A stretch of 33,900 nucleotides of DNA from a virus. Of the stretch, positions 21,240 to 28,990 are shown piece after piece. The stretch is taken from positions 1 to 33,900 of the IMG/VR virus record IMGVR_UViG_3300027741_000162. One strand, 5' to 3'. The notes beneath the pieces are model-generated. The model did not search any database. It was not told where the DNA came from and was given only the letters and a program-made list of their open reading frames with translations. Position numbers and translations under genes: made by a program. Numbering within the stretch: the first letter of the stretch is position 1; each line of letters starts with the position of its first letter.

Positions 21240-21536
21240 ATGGCATTATTTAAAAATAGAAAAACAAATAAGCTAGAAGACCTAAACGGTTCATACGGAG
21301 CATACAAGGCCGCAGACGCTAGCCCTGGTCATCGCTTAAACCCAAACCTATCAGGCAAAGAGCAGATGAACAATGGTACTCGTGTTCCTGGCCGCCCAAA
21401 CACTGCGGCTGACAATGGTACTCTTGTTCCTGGAGTAAACCGCCCAAACACTTCGGCTGATTATAAAGCTAAGCAAGGCACCCTTGCTAGAGTGCAAAGC
21501 GCTAAAGTCCCGGGAGTAAAGAAGCCAGGAATGTAA
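21240..21536 (+). CDS. basic disordered protein with internal repeat (array member 4)
   Basis: A 98-residue protein (MALFKNRKTNKLEDLNGSYG...). The middle carries two copies of a 14-16 residue unit, NGTRVPGRPNTAAD and NGTLVPGVNRPNTSAD. Internal duplication at DNA level is clear (21371-21460). Opening MALFKNRK resembles MGLFRDRR of the next gene, so members 4 and 5 may be related. No known domain. Confidence 0.65.
   Translation: MALFKNRKTNKLEDLNGSYGAYKAADASPGHRLNPNLSGKEQMNNGTRVPGRPNTAADNGTLVPGVNRPNTSADYKAKQGTLARVQSAKVPGVKKPGM
21371..21460 (+). repeat. in-gene tandem repeat, two units of 42 and 48 bases
   Basis: Units run 21371-21412 and 21413-21460. They match in AATGGTACTC, GTTCCTGG, CCGCCCAAACACT and CGGCTGA, the second having six extra bases. 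High identity suggests recent duplication. Confidence 0.8.
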
Positions 21537-21538
21537 TC

Positions 21539-21727
21539 ATGGGTCTATTTAGAGACCGCAGGAGTAAAGGTAAAGTAGTAGAAATAGCCGATACACAAAA
21601 ACCAGCTTCGAGTGATACGCCTGCGCCTCCGTACAGTTCAAAGCATCCAGTACGTTCTCACAAACAAAATTTAGAAGTATCAAGAAGACCTAGAGAATTA
21701 AGAACATCTAACATAAATAAAGAATAA
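21539..21727 (+). CDS. basic disordered protein (array member 5)
   Basis: A 62-residue protein (MGLFRDRRSKGKVVEIADTQ...), basic and proline/serine-rich, without domains. It starts two bases after member 4. A small hairpin, GATAGG/CCTATC (21731-21749), follows but lacks a T run; it may stabilise the mRNA end or weakly terminate. Confidence 0.6.
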   Translation: MGLFRDRRSKGKVVEIADTQKPASSDTPAPPYSSKHPVRSHKQNLEVSRRPRELRTSNINKE

Positions 21728-21764
21728 TATGATAGGCTAATCACCTATCTACTAGGAGCACTAC

Positions 21765-22253
21765 ATGGCTAAAGAAGAACAAGAACCGTATTTCCGTTTA
21801 CTTGTATGTAAGACCTGTCGTACCATTGACGAGCTTCCTCCTGCCGAGGAAGACCCAGGCGATACCCTTTTAACTATCACAGCAGAACGCCACGGCGAAC
21901 TGCACTATGGCCGTTTGTGGAACGTTCCAAAGGCTATTTGGATGACCCCAGCCCTTAAAGAAGATGTTGTAAAGCAACTATCTGGTGGCGAGGGCGAAGG
22001 ACTAGGTCTGCCTTTCTACAATACCCGTATGCAGTTTGCGGAAGACGCTATGTCGTGTTATAGTTTACACCTACGCCCAAAGGGTCAATGCGCTGATTAC
22101 AAGTCAGACAAAAAGAAACTTTCGGCGGGTACCGAGCAAATGCGTAGAGCCGAAAAACTAGACGCATACTCAGGTCCAACTATTTACCTGTGCGATTTCT
22201 GCCCAGTTAAATCGTTTAATATGGTTAAACATCACGACAAGACTATTAAGTAA
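21765..22253 (+). CDS. hypothetical cysteine-rich protein
   Basis: The 162-residue protein has CKTC near the start, CADYKSDKKK in the middle and CDFCPVKSF near the end, probably one or two zinc sites. RMQFAEDAMSCYSLHLRPKG looks like a folded core. Ribosome site TAGGAG is clear. I do not recognise the family. Confidence 0.7.
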   Translation: MAKEEQEPYFRLLVCKTCRTIDELPPAEEDPGDTLLTITAERHGELHYGRLWNVPKAIWMTPALKEDVVKQLSGGEGEGLGLPFYNTRMQFAEDAMSCYSLHLRPKGQCADYKSDKKKLSAGTEQMRRAEKLDAYSGPTIYLCDFCPVKSFNMVKHHDKTIK

Positions 22254-22264
22254 AGGAATAACAG

Positions 22265-22561
22265 ATGGCACTCGGAGAACAAAACGAAACCACTACACCA
22301 GAGGACGAGAAGACCCCTAGATTTGAGACTGGGTTTATTGTCTTAAAAGGCGAAAGCGGAGCTTGGCACGTACTGACAGACCTATCAGCCAAGATTGACA
22401 TTGACCGTGAAGTCAGCGTTAATGAGGTAAGAGCCGCTACTACCGAAATTACCTATTCAATTGGTCAGCAGCAGCTAGCCGCCTTGGTAATTTCAGCCCT
22501 TTCACCACAACCTTCGGATATCAACCTAGAAGGCCAAACTGAGGGTACAATAAAAGAGTAA
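22265..22561 (+). CDS. hypothetical protein
   Basis: A 98-residue acidic protein (MALGEQNETTTPEDEKTPRF...), with a beta-rich middle GFIVLKGESGAWHVLTDLSA and a helix TYSIGQQQLAALVISALSPQ. AAAGGAATAAC before ATG. No family recognised; it lies between two zinc-type genes. Confidence 0.65.
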   Translation: MALGEQNETTTPEDEKTPRFETGFIVLKGESGAWHVLTDLSAKIDIDREVSVNEVRAATTEITYSIGQQQLAALVISALSPQPSDINLEGQTEGTIKE

Positions 22562-22574
22562 ACCCCTTGGTTAG

Positions 22575-22637
22575 GAGCCCATCATGTTCGCAGAAATGTC
22601 CTGTAAGTGCGGTTCAACCCTGCAACTTGATGGGCTC
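22575..22637 (+). promoter_or_regulatory. inverted repeat that would hide a ribosome site and start codon
   Basis: GAGCCCATCA (22575-22584), which holds part of the ribosome site AGGAG and the A of the ATG at 22584, is perfectly complementary to TGATGGGCTC (22628-22637) inside the coding region. The ten-pair stem would keep the gene at 22584 closed unless ribosomes or a factor open it. Confidence 0.65.
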
Positions 22638-22793
22638 AATGACACCTTCACTGAGTTTACAACTATTAGATTTCTAGAGGCCCATGTTGGCTGTGGATTT
22701 GTAACCCCAGTTAAAAAAGATGAGCCAGATAAGACCACTAAACGAGATGTTGATTTTAAGCGCATCGTGTTTAAGGATGACGACGAGGATTAA
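22584..22793 (+). CDS. small zinc-binding protein
   Basis: A 69-residue protein (MFAEMSCKCGSTLQLDGLND...), with CKCG, a later histidine and cysteine (AHVGCGF) and an acidic end FKDDDED. A CX1C plus HX3C set could bind zinc. Its start lies in a ten-base-pair inverted repeat, so translation is probably controlled. Its stop is followed directly by the nucleotidyltransferase ATG. Confidence 0.65.
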   Translation: MFAEMSCKCGSTLQLDGLNDTFTEFTTIRFLEAHVGCGFVTPVKKDEPDKTTKRDVDFKRIVFKDDDED

Positions 22794-23687
22794 ATGTTAG
22801 AACCAGCAGAGACATCATACTTTAGTAAGCCTTCTGTTGGACTAGACCCACGGTTATTCAGAGATGGAAACCTACAAGGTTCGGTTCGTTCAGCTATTCT
22901 GCAATTACTATTTAATCATTTAAACGGCCTTTACACAGGAGCAGAGTCCTGGTCCCACGTTTGGCTAGCCGGATCGGGTGTTTCGTATCAGTGGGCCGCA
23001 CACCGCGACCCAGGCGATTTAGATTGCTTAATCGGAATTGATTACCCTAAATTTAGGCAATCAAATCTTAGATTTATGGGGTTAAGCGACCAAGAAATAG
23101 CCTCAATGCTTAACGAAGAGTTCCGCGAGAAGCTGCACCCTATTACTGATAGGTTCCTCGGCTCGTTTGAACTAACCTTTTATGTAAATGTTCGTAGCAA
23201 CATTGTAGATATTAAACCTTACGCCGCCTATTCAGTTACCGATGATAACTGGACTGTTACCCCAAGTATGGAAACCGTTGAGGCTAACCCAGCTTGGCTA
23301 AATGCTATTGAGAACGACAGACTAATGGCAATTGATATATTGTCAAAATACGTATCCGCTAAGAACAAGTACGAGCAGGCTAGCAACGAAGCAGTTAAAG
23401 CAAACGCCCGTTCAGAAATGCGTATGGCTATGTCACAGGGTATAGCATTATATGAGAGCGTACATTCAGAGCGCTCAAACGCCTTTAGCCCATCAGGTGA
23501 AGGTTATTCAGATTTTGCTAACTACCGTTGGCAAGCAGGTAAGCAATCAGGAGTTATCCAGTCCCTTCGTAGTCTAAAAGAAGAGATGGACGCCGAAGAC
23601 GAAGCACTAAATAAATCAAAATACGGAGTAGATTTGCCAGACGCGAATACCCTAATTCGCCGCGCTGCAACTCGTCACCAATACTAG
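22794..23687 (+). CDS. nucleotidyltransferase-fold protein
   Basis: The 297-residue protein has the Pol-beta-type signature GSG (60-62), then DLD (D75, D77) fourteen residues on, and a later acidic residue in NIVDIKPY. This GS-x-D-x-D pattern transfers nucleotides to RNA, protein or small molecules. The last 130 residues are a helical domain with no known match. Substrate unknown; candidates include tRNA or a toxin-like target. Coupled with no gap to the preceding zinc gene. Confidence 0.7.
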   Translation: MLEPAETSYFSKPSVGLDPRLFRDGNLQGSVRSAILQLLFNHLNGLYTGAESWSHVWLAGSGVSYQWAAHRDPGDLDCLIGIDYPKFRQSNLRFMGLSDQEIASMLNEEFREKLHPITDRFLGSFELTFYVNVRSNIVDIKPYAAYSVTDDNWTVTPSMETVEANPAWLNAIENDRLMAIDILSKYVSAKNKYEQASNEAVKANARSEMRMAMSQGIALYESVHSERSNAFSPSGEGYSDFANYRWQAGKQSGVIQSLRSLKEEMDAEDEALNKSKYGVDLPDANTLIRRAATRHQY

Positions 23688-23699
23688 AAAGACTTAATC

Positions 23700-24155
23700 G
23701 TGGCAATTGTAATGTTCCTTGACGGAGTATTGCGTTCTGATACTAAGACGCCAATATATGAGGGTGTTTCCCTATATAAAGCCCTAAATGTTAATGGGCT
23801 AGTTACCCTTGCCTGCGAAGACCAGGAAGAAGCCCAGCGTTGGTGCAAAGAGCACAAACTAAATGACGTTGATGGGTTTATTTCTAATAAAAGCGTTGGC
23901 GAATACCCAGATAAAGACTTCCTCAAAATACAGCACCAGCAGGCTTCAGGGCCCTTGCACATGGTTGTCACAGCAGATATGGATTTGGCTGTTAAATGCC
24001 TTGAGCACGGCATTAAAACCCTTTTATGGCTACATCCTGTCTATTTAAATGCTAAATTCAGACCAGACGGCAGAGATGGGCGCAAGAGTTGGGATGCTGT
24101 AGTTAGTGAACTAGACAGACAAGTACAACTTAAGTTAGAGGATGACCGTCTATGA
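23700..24155 (+). CDS. HAD-like protein lacking the nucleophile aspartate
   Basis: A 151-residue protein from GTG. It opens IVMFLDGVLRSD, the position of HAD motif I (DxDGxL), but the first Asp is Phe (F6), with only D8 kept. A later GHG-like segment KCLEHGIKTLLWLHP fits the HAD core. Without its nucleophile it is probably inactive as a phosphatase and may bind a ligand. Its end overlaps the next start by four bases (ATGA). Confidence 0.6.
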   Translation: MAIVMFLDGVLRSDTKTPIYEGVSLYKALNVNGLVTLACEDQEEAQRWCKEHKLNDVDGFISNKSVGEYPDKDFLKIQHQQASGPLHMVVTADMDLAVKCLEHGIKTLLWLHPVYLNAKFRPDGRDGRKSWDAVVSELDRQVQLKLEDDRL

Positions 24156-25594
24156 GAATAGTATATTTGGGTGGCGAAGTACCTAGTAATAGGACTATCC
24201 TAGACCACGGCGGAGCTAAGCGAGTTGGCGTTAGTTACTGGGGCATTGTAAAGCGTGGATTGCCAAAGACTAAAGAGTATTTGCTAGAAAACTACTTTAA
24301 AGATGATGTTGAGATATATGTACATCCAGGCATCCCAGCTGTAGCAGAGCTAACTGAGCAGGAGTTATTTGATTTTTGCGCCGATTATGAAGAGTTTATT
24401 CATAATAACCTAAAAAGAATTACCCTTTTTACAGAGGTAGTCCATCCATCGCTTCCAGATGACTTTATAGCCCAGCAGAGGGCCTCTGCGTGGCACGAAA
24501 TAGATGAGGCCAAGTTTGGTGTCATCTACCGGTCAGGGAACCTTGAGAGCCTTGCTACAAGGTATTTAAATATATTTATACACGGAGATATTGCCGAACC
24601 ACTATTACCTATGCTTCGTAAGTTTACCTCGCAGCACGGGACCAGCTTCCACTTGCTTAACTCTATCAAGCCTGATATGTTCCGTAATTCACCGTTTGAG
24701 ACAACCAGCACTTTGGCGTGGCTATCTCCTATGATGAGGGGCGAAACTATTGTCTGGTATGGTAACCAACTACACCGTTACCCAAAGCGTATGAAAGAGC
24801 AGGCTAGGTCTAGATACAAGGCTGCCTACGAAGCCGCTAACCTAAACTTTGATAAGATACTGGCAGATGACGCTGTGGAAATATCTAAATTAGCAATTTG
24901 GTCATACAATCAATTAGAAGAATGGGCACTAAAAACAGGTGCAGGGCTAGTAACTAGCGCCAGTGCTTCGTCACCCGGTGATTTATCGGAAACACCCTCC
25001 TCTGATGTTACTGGTGGGGGGTCTGAACAAGGGAAACTTGTGACAAGAAATCCCGCTGAAATTCGTACTTTACCTGTGCTTGGTGTTGAAGTTTCACGAG
25101 TAATTGAGCAAGACGAAACTGGGCGCGATATCATTAAAGAAGTGCCTGTGCTTCGCTCTAACAGCACTAGCCTACGTCAGTGTAATACCTGTTTCGTTAA
25201 AGACAATTGCCCAGCGTTTAAGGTTGATAACCCTTGTGCGTTTAACCTACCAGTTGAGGTAAAGACCAAGGAACAACTTAAGGGCTTAATTAACTCACTC
25301 CTGGAAATACAAGGGCAACGAGTGGCATTTGCTAAATTTGCCGAGGATTTAAATGGCGGATATCCTGACCCAAACACAGGTTTAGAGATGGATAGGTTCT
25401 TTAAAATGCTTAAAACAATTAAAGAATTAGACGAGTCAAAAGAGGTTATGCGGGTCACGATGGAACGCGGAAGCTCGGCTGGAGTGCTGTCTAGTTTATT
25501 CGGTGAGAGGGCTCAAAAACTAACCGAATTACCTAATAATGGGCTTAATGAAGAACAGACAAACGAAGTAATTAAGAAAATTACAGACGTTTAG
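24152..25594 (+). CDS. large two-domain protein of unknown function with zinc cluster
   Basis: The 480-residue protein has an N-terminal domain (1-265) opening RIVYLGGEVPSNRTILDHGG, with GVSYWGIVKRGLPKTK. A serine/glycine linker (about 267-295) follows, then a C-terminal domain with a CX2CX5CX8C cluster (CNTCFVKDNC, PAFKVDNPC). An end helix contains GGYPDPNTGLEMDRFFKMLK. The C-terminal part resembles, from memory, proteins in other actinophages, possibly a packaging or small terminase-like factor, but I cannot confirm it. Confidence 0.6.
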   Translation: MRIVYLGGEVPSNRTILDHGGAKRVGVSYWGIVKRGLPKTKEYLLENYFKDDVEIYVHPGIPAVAELTEQELFDFCADYEEFIHNNLKRITLFTEVVHPSLPDDFIAQQRASAWHEIDEAKFGVIYRSGNLESLATRYLNIFIHGDIAEPLLPMLRKFTSQHGTSFHLLNSIKPDMFRNSPFETTSTLAWLSPMMRGETIVWYGNQLHRYPKRMKEQARSRYKAAYEAANLNFDKILADDAVEISKLAIWSYNQLEEWALKTGAGLVTSASASSPGDLSETPSSDVTGGGSEQGKLVTRNPAEIRTLPVLGVEVSRVIEQDETGRDIIKEVPVLRSNSTSLRQCNTCFVKDNCPAFKVDNPCAFNLPVEVKTKEQLKGLINSLLEIQGQRVAFAKFAEDLNGGYPDPNTGLEMDRFFKMLKTIKELDESKEVMRVTMERGSSAGVLSSLFGERAQKLTELPNNGLNEEQTNEVIKKITDV

Positions 25595-25608
25595 GCTAGT
25601 TACTAGCC
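25594..25608. other. short palindrome after the unknown gene
   Basis: GGCTAG-TTA-CTAGCC, starting at the stop codon's last base region, has no T run. It may pause transcription or stabilise mRNA. The rest of the 150-base gap to 25746 holds only the RNR promoter. Confidence 0.4.
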
Positions 25609-25702
25609 CACCCTATTTTGGCTGATTTAGGCATAGTCTGAAATCTGCTCAAAATAACACACCCAATCTCAAATTTCTACTCAATCCCGATGAGAGATAA
25701 TC

Positions 25703-25708
25703 TATACT
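25703..25708 (+). promoter_or_regulatory. -10 element of the ribonucleotide reductase promoter
   Basis: TATACT lies 38 bases before the RNR start; the -35 region is poor (CTCAAT at 17 bases). Ribosome site ATAGGAAATGCT is moderate. Confidence 0.5.
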
Positions 25709-25745
25709 AGAACATCTAACCCCCCATAAAAGAATAGGAAATGCT

Positions 25746-27779
25746 ATGCCATTATCATTTAAATTAACATCCGACTTTGTAGAAAGTTACAAGACCAAAC
25801 CAGTTCCTTGGGGGTTTAAAGATGTCGCTGGTAACTCTGTCGGAGAGATTACCTTTCTAAGAACTTACTCCCGCCTAAAGGCTGACGGAACTAAGGAAAC
25901 TTGGCTAGATGTATGTGAGCGTGTTATTAACGGTATGTACTCACTACAGAAAGACCACTGTAAGACTAACCGACTACCTTGGAACGACGCTAAGGCACAG
26001 GCTTCTGCTAAGGAAGCATTTGACCGCTTGTTTAACCTGAAGTGGACTCCGCCTGGCCGAGGCCTGTGGGTAATGGGTACCCCGTTGGTAAATGAGCAAA
26101 AGAATAGCGCGGCTTTACAGAATTGCGCATTTGTTTCTACTAATGAAATGTCTAAAAACAATCCTGCTAAGCCATTTGCGTTCCTTATGGAAGCCTCGAT
26201 GCTGGGTGTAGGTGTAGGTTTTGACGACAAGGGCGCTGATAAAGGTTTTGATATTTATGAGCCAAAAGGCGAACAAGTGTACGAAATCCCTGACACACGC
26301 GAAGGATGGATGGAAAGTACATCTATGCTAATAAATGCTTATTTAAAGCCAGACCAGACAAACTGGGTATTTAATTACGATAATATCCGTCCATATGGCG
26401 CACCTATCTCTACCTTCGGAGGAACTGCGGCGGGCCCTGCGCCACTTGTGAAGCTCCACGAACAAATTAAAAAACTCTTTAATGGCAGGGCTGGAAATAA
26501 GGTAACCCGAATTGATATTGCCGATATAGGAAATATGATTGGTGTCTGCGTCGTTTCCGGAAACGTACGCCGTTCTGCTGAGCTGTTGCTTGGGCGTATT
26601 GATGACGATAACTTCTTAAATCTCAAGAACGCTGAGCGTTTCCCTGAGCGTAACTCTTACGACCCAGAAAATCCAGGTTGGGCTTGGATGTCTAATAACT
26701 CTGTAGAAACCTCTGTGGGTACTGACCTCTCACCTATCGTGGATGGTATTGCTCTCAACGGTGAGCCTGGAGTTATCTGGATGGACGTAACTCGTAAGTA
26801 TGGACGTTTGGCTGACCAACCTAACAATAAAGACTGGCGTGCTGCGGGATATAACCCTTGTGCTGAACAATCTCTAGAAAGTTTTGAGTGCTGTACTCTT
26901 GTAGAAACCTACCTGAACAGACACGATAGCCTAGAGGACTACAAGCGTACTCTTAAGTTTGCTTATCTCTACGCCAAAACCGTTACTCTACTTCCTACTC
27001 ACTGGGAAGAAACAAATGCCATAATGCAAAGAAACAGACGCATTGGTACTTCTATGTCTGGTGTTGCTAATTTTGCGGATCTAAATGGGCTTCCAGAGCT
27101 ACGTGAGTGGATGGACAAGGGCTACAACACTATCGTTAATTACGATAAAGCATATTCCGAGTGGCTTGGAATACGAGAAAGTATTAAAACCACTACTGTA
27201 AAGCCTTCTGGTACTGTATCTATTCTCTCTGGCGAAAGCCCTGGCGTTCACTGGACACCAGGTGGAGAGTACTTCTTGCGTGCCATCCGCTTTGGTAATG
27301 ATGACCCTATGCTCTCTCTCTTTAAAATGGCTAATTACCGAGTAGAACCTGCTAGCGAAAACCCTACCAAAACCTCTGTGGTGTTCTTCCCTATCAAATC
27401 TCTCGCCAAGCGCTCCGAGAAAGATGTTTCTATCTTTGAGAAAGTATCTCTCGCTGCGACTGCTCAACGCTACTGGTCAGACAACTCTGTATCTGTAACT
27501 ATCTCTTTTGATGTTGAGAAAGAAATTAAAGATGTAGGTACTGTACTACATATGTACGACGGCCAACTCAAGACAATCTCTTTCTTGCCTATGGGTAACC
27601 ACGTCTATCCACAAATGCCTTACTCTCAAATCTCTCAAGAAGAATACGAACAGTACGCTATGGAACTCTTCCCTATTGACTTTAAGGGTATCTATGAGGG
27701 TCTGGCTATTGACGCTATCGGTGAGGCTTACTGTACTACTGACGCTTGTGAAATCAAACTCATCAAGGACAACCAGTAA
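25746..27779 (+). CDS. nrdJ: adenosylcobalamin-dependent (class II) ribonucleoside-triphosphate reductase
   Basis: The 677-residue protein has the redox cysteine C127 in LQNCAFV, and NPCAEQ (370-375) with thiyl-radical C372 and E374. A second redox cysteine lies in ECCTLVE (382-383), phosphate-loop PSGTVSILSGESPGVH follows, and the C-terminal CTTDAC pair recharges the site. This monomeric class makes dNTPs using coenzyme B12, independent of oxygen. It is the phage's supplier of DNA precursors. From about 26.7 kb the codons shift to TCT and CTC, producing the TCTCTC bias seen to the end of the window. Confidence 0.96.
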   Translation: MPLSFKLTSDFVESYKTKPVPWGFKDVAGNSVGEITFLRTYSRLKADGTKETWLDVCERVINGMYSLQKDHCKTNRLPWNDAKAQASAKEAFDRLFNLKWTPPGRGLWVMGTPLVNEQKNSAALQNCAFVSTNEMSKNNPAKPFAFLMEASMLGVGVGFDDKGADKGFDIYEPKGEQVYEIPDTREGWMESTSMLINAYLKPDQTNWVFNYDNIRPYGAPISTFGGTAAGPAPLVKLHEQIKKLFNGRAGNKVTRIDIADIGNMIGVCVVSGNVRRSAELLLGRIDDDNFLNLKNAERFPERNSYDPENPGWAWMSNNSVETSVGTDLSPIVDGIALNGEPGVIWMDVTRKYGRLADQPNNKDWRAAGYNPCAEQSLESFECCTLVETYLNRHDSLEDYKRTLKFAYLYAKTVTLLPTHWEETNAIMQRNRRIGTSMSGVANFADLNGLPELREWMDKGYNTIVNYDKAYSEWLGIRESIKTTTVKPSGTVSILSGESPGVHWTPGGEYFLRAIRFGNDDPMLSLFKMANYRVEPASENPTKTSVVFFPIKSLAKRSEKDVSIFEKVSLAATAQRYWSDNSVSVTISFDVEKEIKDVGTVLHMYDGQLKTISFLPMGNHVYPQMPYSQISQEEYEQYAMELFPIDFKGIYEGLAIDAIGEAYCTTDACEIKLIKDNQ

Positions 27780-27780
27780 A

Positions 27781-27800
27781 TCTCTCTCTCTCTCTCTCTC
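27781..27800 (+). repeat. (TC)10 simple repeat
   Basis: Ten TC units directly after the RNR stop codon. Additional TCTCTC runs follow at 27855-27875. Length variation by slippage is likely. Confidence 0.95.
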
Positions 27801-27918
27801 TAAATAGCATTAAAGCCAATAGTTAAATACGACTATGGGCTTTTTGCTATTTTATCTCTCTCACAATTTATCTCTCCCGCAGCGTACCTGAGCTAAGGTC
27901 CAGGGGCTGGGAAATAAA

Positions 27919-27944
27919 AAAGCCCCTATTGCTAGGGGCTTTAA
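27919..27944. terminator. bidirectional terminator
   Basis: AGCCCCTA-TTGC-TAGGGGCT with A run on the left and TTTAATATTT on the right. It separates the convergent RNR and the minus-strand operon ending in the prepilin peptidase. Confidence 0.85.
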
Positions 27945-27959
27945 TATTTAAATCGCTGT

Positions 27960-28436
27960 TTAATAGTGAAACGCTATTGCCAATGCGAAACCGAAGGTTA
28001 ATAGCGTCAATGGAGAAAGCCTTATCACTGTCGCACGAGAGAACTTTATAGTAAAAATTGCTACAAAGACAGACAGCACTGCCAGAATTGGCAAGAACGA
28101 TAGGGCTACTCCCCAAGAGAACCAGCCGAGTATCATCATTAAAGTTGATAGCAATTTAATATCGCCCATACCTAATAGGTCATACTTCACATTTAAGAAT
28201 AAGCCTAATACAGTAACTCCGATAAAGAATAGAACAGAGATACCAAACCTAGCCCACTCACCCTGCCATATGGCTAGGGTCAGCCAACTCAATAAAGTCA
28301 GAGCCATTAGGGGCAGAACTATTTTATTAGGAACTCTGCCGTCTTTCACATCTGATAGCAGGATAGGGATTACAGCACCACCTACATACGCTAGTGGTAA
28401 TAGGGTTATTAGTAATTGTATTTCGTGTATAGTCAT
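27960..28436 (-). CDS. type IV prepilin peptidase (A24, CpaA/TadV size)
   Basis: A 158-residue protein with about five to six membrane helices. The two catalytic aspartates of the GxGD family are in LLSDVKDGRVPNKIV (D29 or D32) and in GMGDIKLL (about D100). Small length and lack of the methylase domain match CpaA/TadV enzymes of Tad pili. These cut prepilins and pseudopilins at the membrane. It is the last gene of the operon starting at 33347. No pilin or pilus ATPase is visible in the window, so its substrate is unknown. Ribosome site GGAAATCAA precedes the ATG. Confidence 0.85.
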   Translation of the reverse strand: MTIHEIQLLITLLPLAYVGGAVIPILLSDVKDGRVPNKIVLPLMALTLLSWLTLAIWQGEWARFGISVLFFIGVTVLGLFLNVKYDLLGMGDIKLLSTLMMILGWFSWGVALSFLPILAVLSVFVAIFTIKFSRATVIRLSPLTLLTFGFALAIAFHY

Positions 28437-28463
28437 TTGATTTCCTTATTTATCATCTGGGGT

Positions 28464-28670
28464 TTAGTTACCCTCGTAGTAATCTTTGTGTTCATACTTG
28501 CTCTGTGGGTCAAAGATACCACCCTCGCCATTACACTCTGGGCAGGATACTTCATCAACAGCACCCTCTCCCTCGCAAGCCTCACACTCGTTCCAGCATA
28601 CAGGGCAACTCTCATCACAGCCACTCTCACTTGTGTAAGGGCTTTCTAGCCAGCCGTCATAGTCAAACAT
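28464..28670 (-). CDS. DnaJ-type cysteine-repeat zinc protein
   Basis: The 68-residue acidic protein has CDESCPVC, CEACEGEG and CPECNGEG. The CxxCxGxG repeats are those of the DnaJ central zinc domain, here as a stand-alone small protein without J-domain. In DnaJ this module helps bind unfolded substrates. Stop and next start overlap (TAATG) in the minus operon. Confidence 0.75.
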   Translation of the reverse strand: MFDYDGWLESPYTSESGCDESCPVCWNECEACEGEGAVDEVSCPECNGEGGIFDPQSKYEHKDYYEGN

Positions 28671-28810
28671 TAGTTATCTCCTTTATCAAAGTCTAGTAGC
28701 ACCTCGTAGCACTCTTGGCACTCAACAGCAACATTAGTATCGGCATAGGATACAACTTCTATATCGTGTCCTATGTGTCGGCTTAGGTCTTTGTAATCGG
28801 TAGCACTCAT
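28670..28810 (-). CDS. small protein with one CX2C knuckle
   Basis: A 46-residue acidic protein (MSATDYKDLSRHIGHDIEVV...) with CQEC near the end. Coupled to its neighbour by TAATG; AGGAA ribosome site. No family. Confidence 0.6.
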   Translation of the reverse strand: MSATDYKDLSRHIGHDIEVVSYADTNVAVECQECYEVLLDFDKGDN

Positions 28811-28990
28811 TTATTCCTCTCCCTCAATTTCTATAACCTCTGTGTTAGCACTTAGTAAAGTAACTGCGTCTATCTCTACTCCGTCTTGCCACCATCTCTT
28901 TTGAGAGAGGTCTAGCAGGTTGCCCCAGTCCTCTCCCTCTTTAGTATCTATCTCCCAGATTTGGCGTACCTCTACTGTGTATTTAGGCAT
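28811..28990 (-). CDS. small acidic protein
   Basis: A 59-residue protein (MPKYTVEVRQIWEIDTKEGE...), beta-rich with two tryptophans in KRWWQDG, acidic end IEIEGEE. Starts overlap the stop of the upstream small gene (TAATG); no gap to the downstream one. No family. Confidence 0.6.
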   Translation of the reverse strand: MPKYTVEVRQIWEIDTKEGEDWGNLLDLSQKRWWQDGVEIDAVTLLSANTEVIEIEGEE

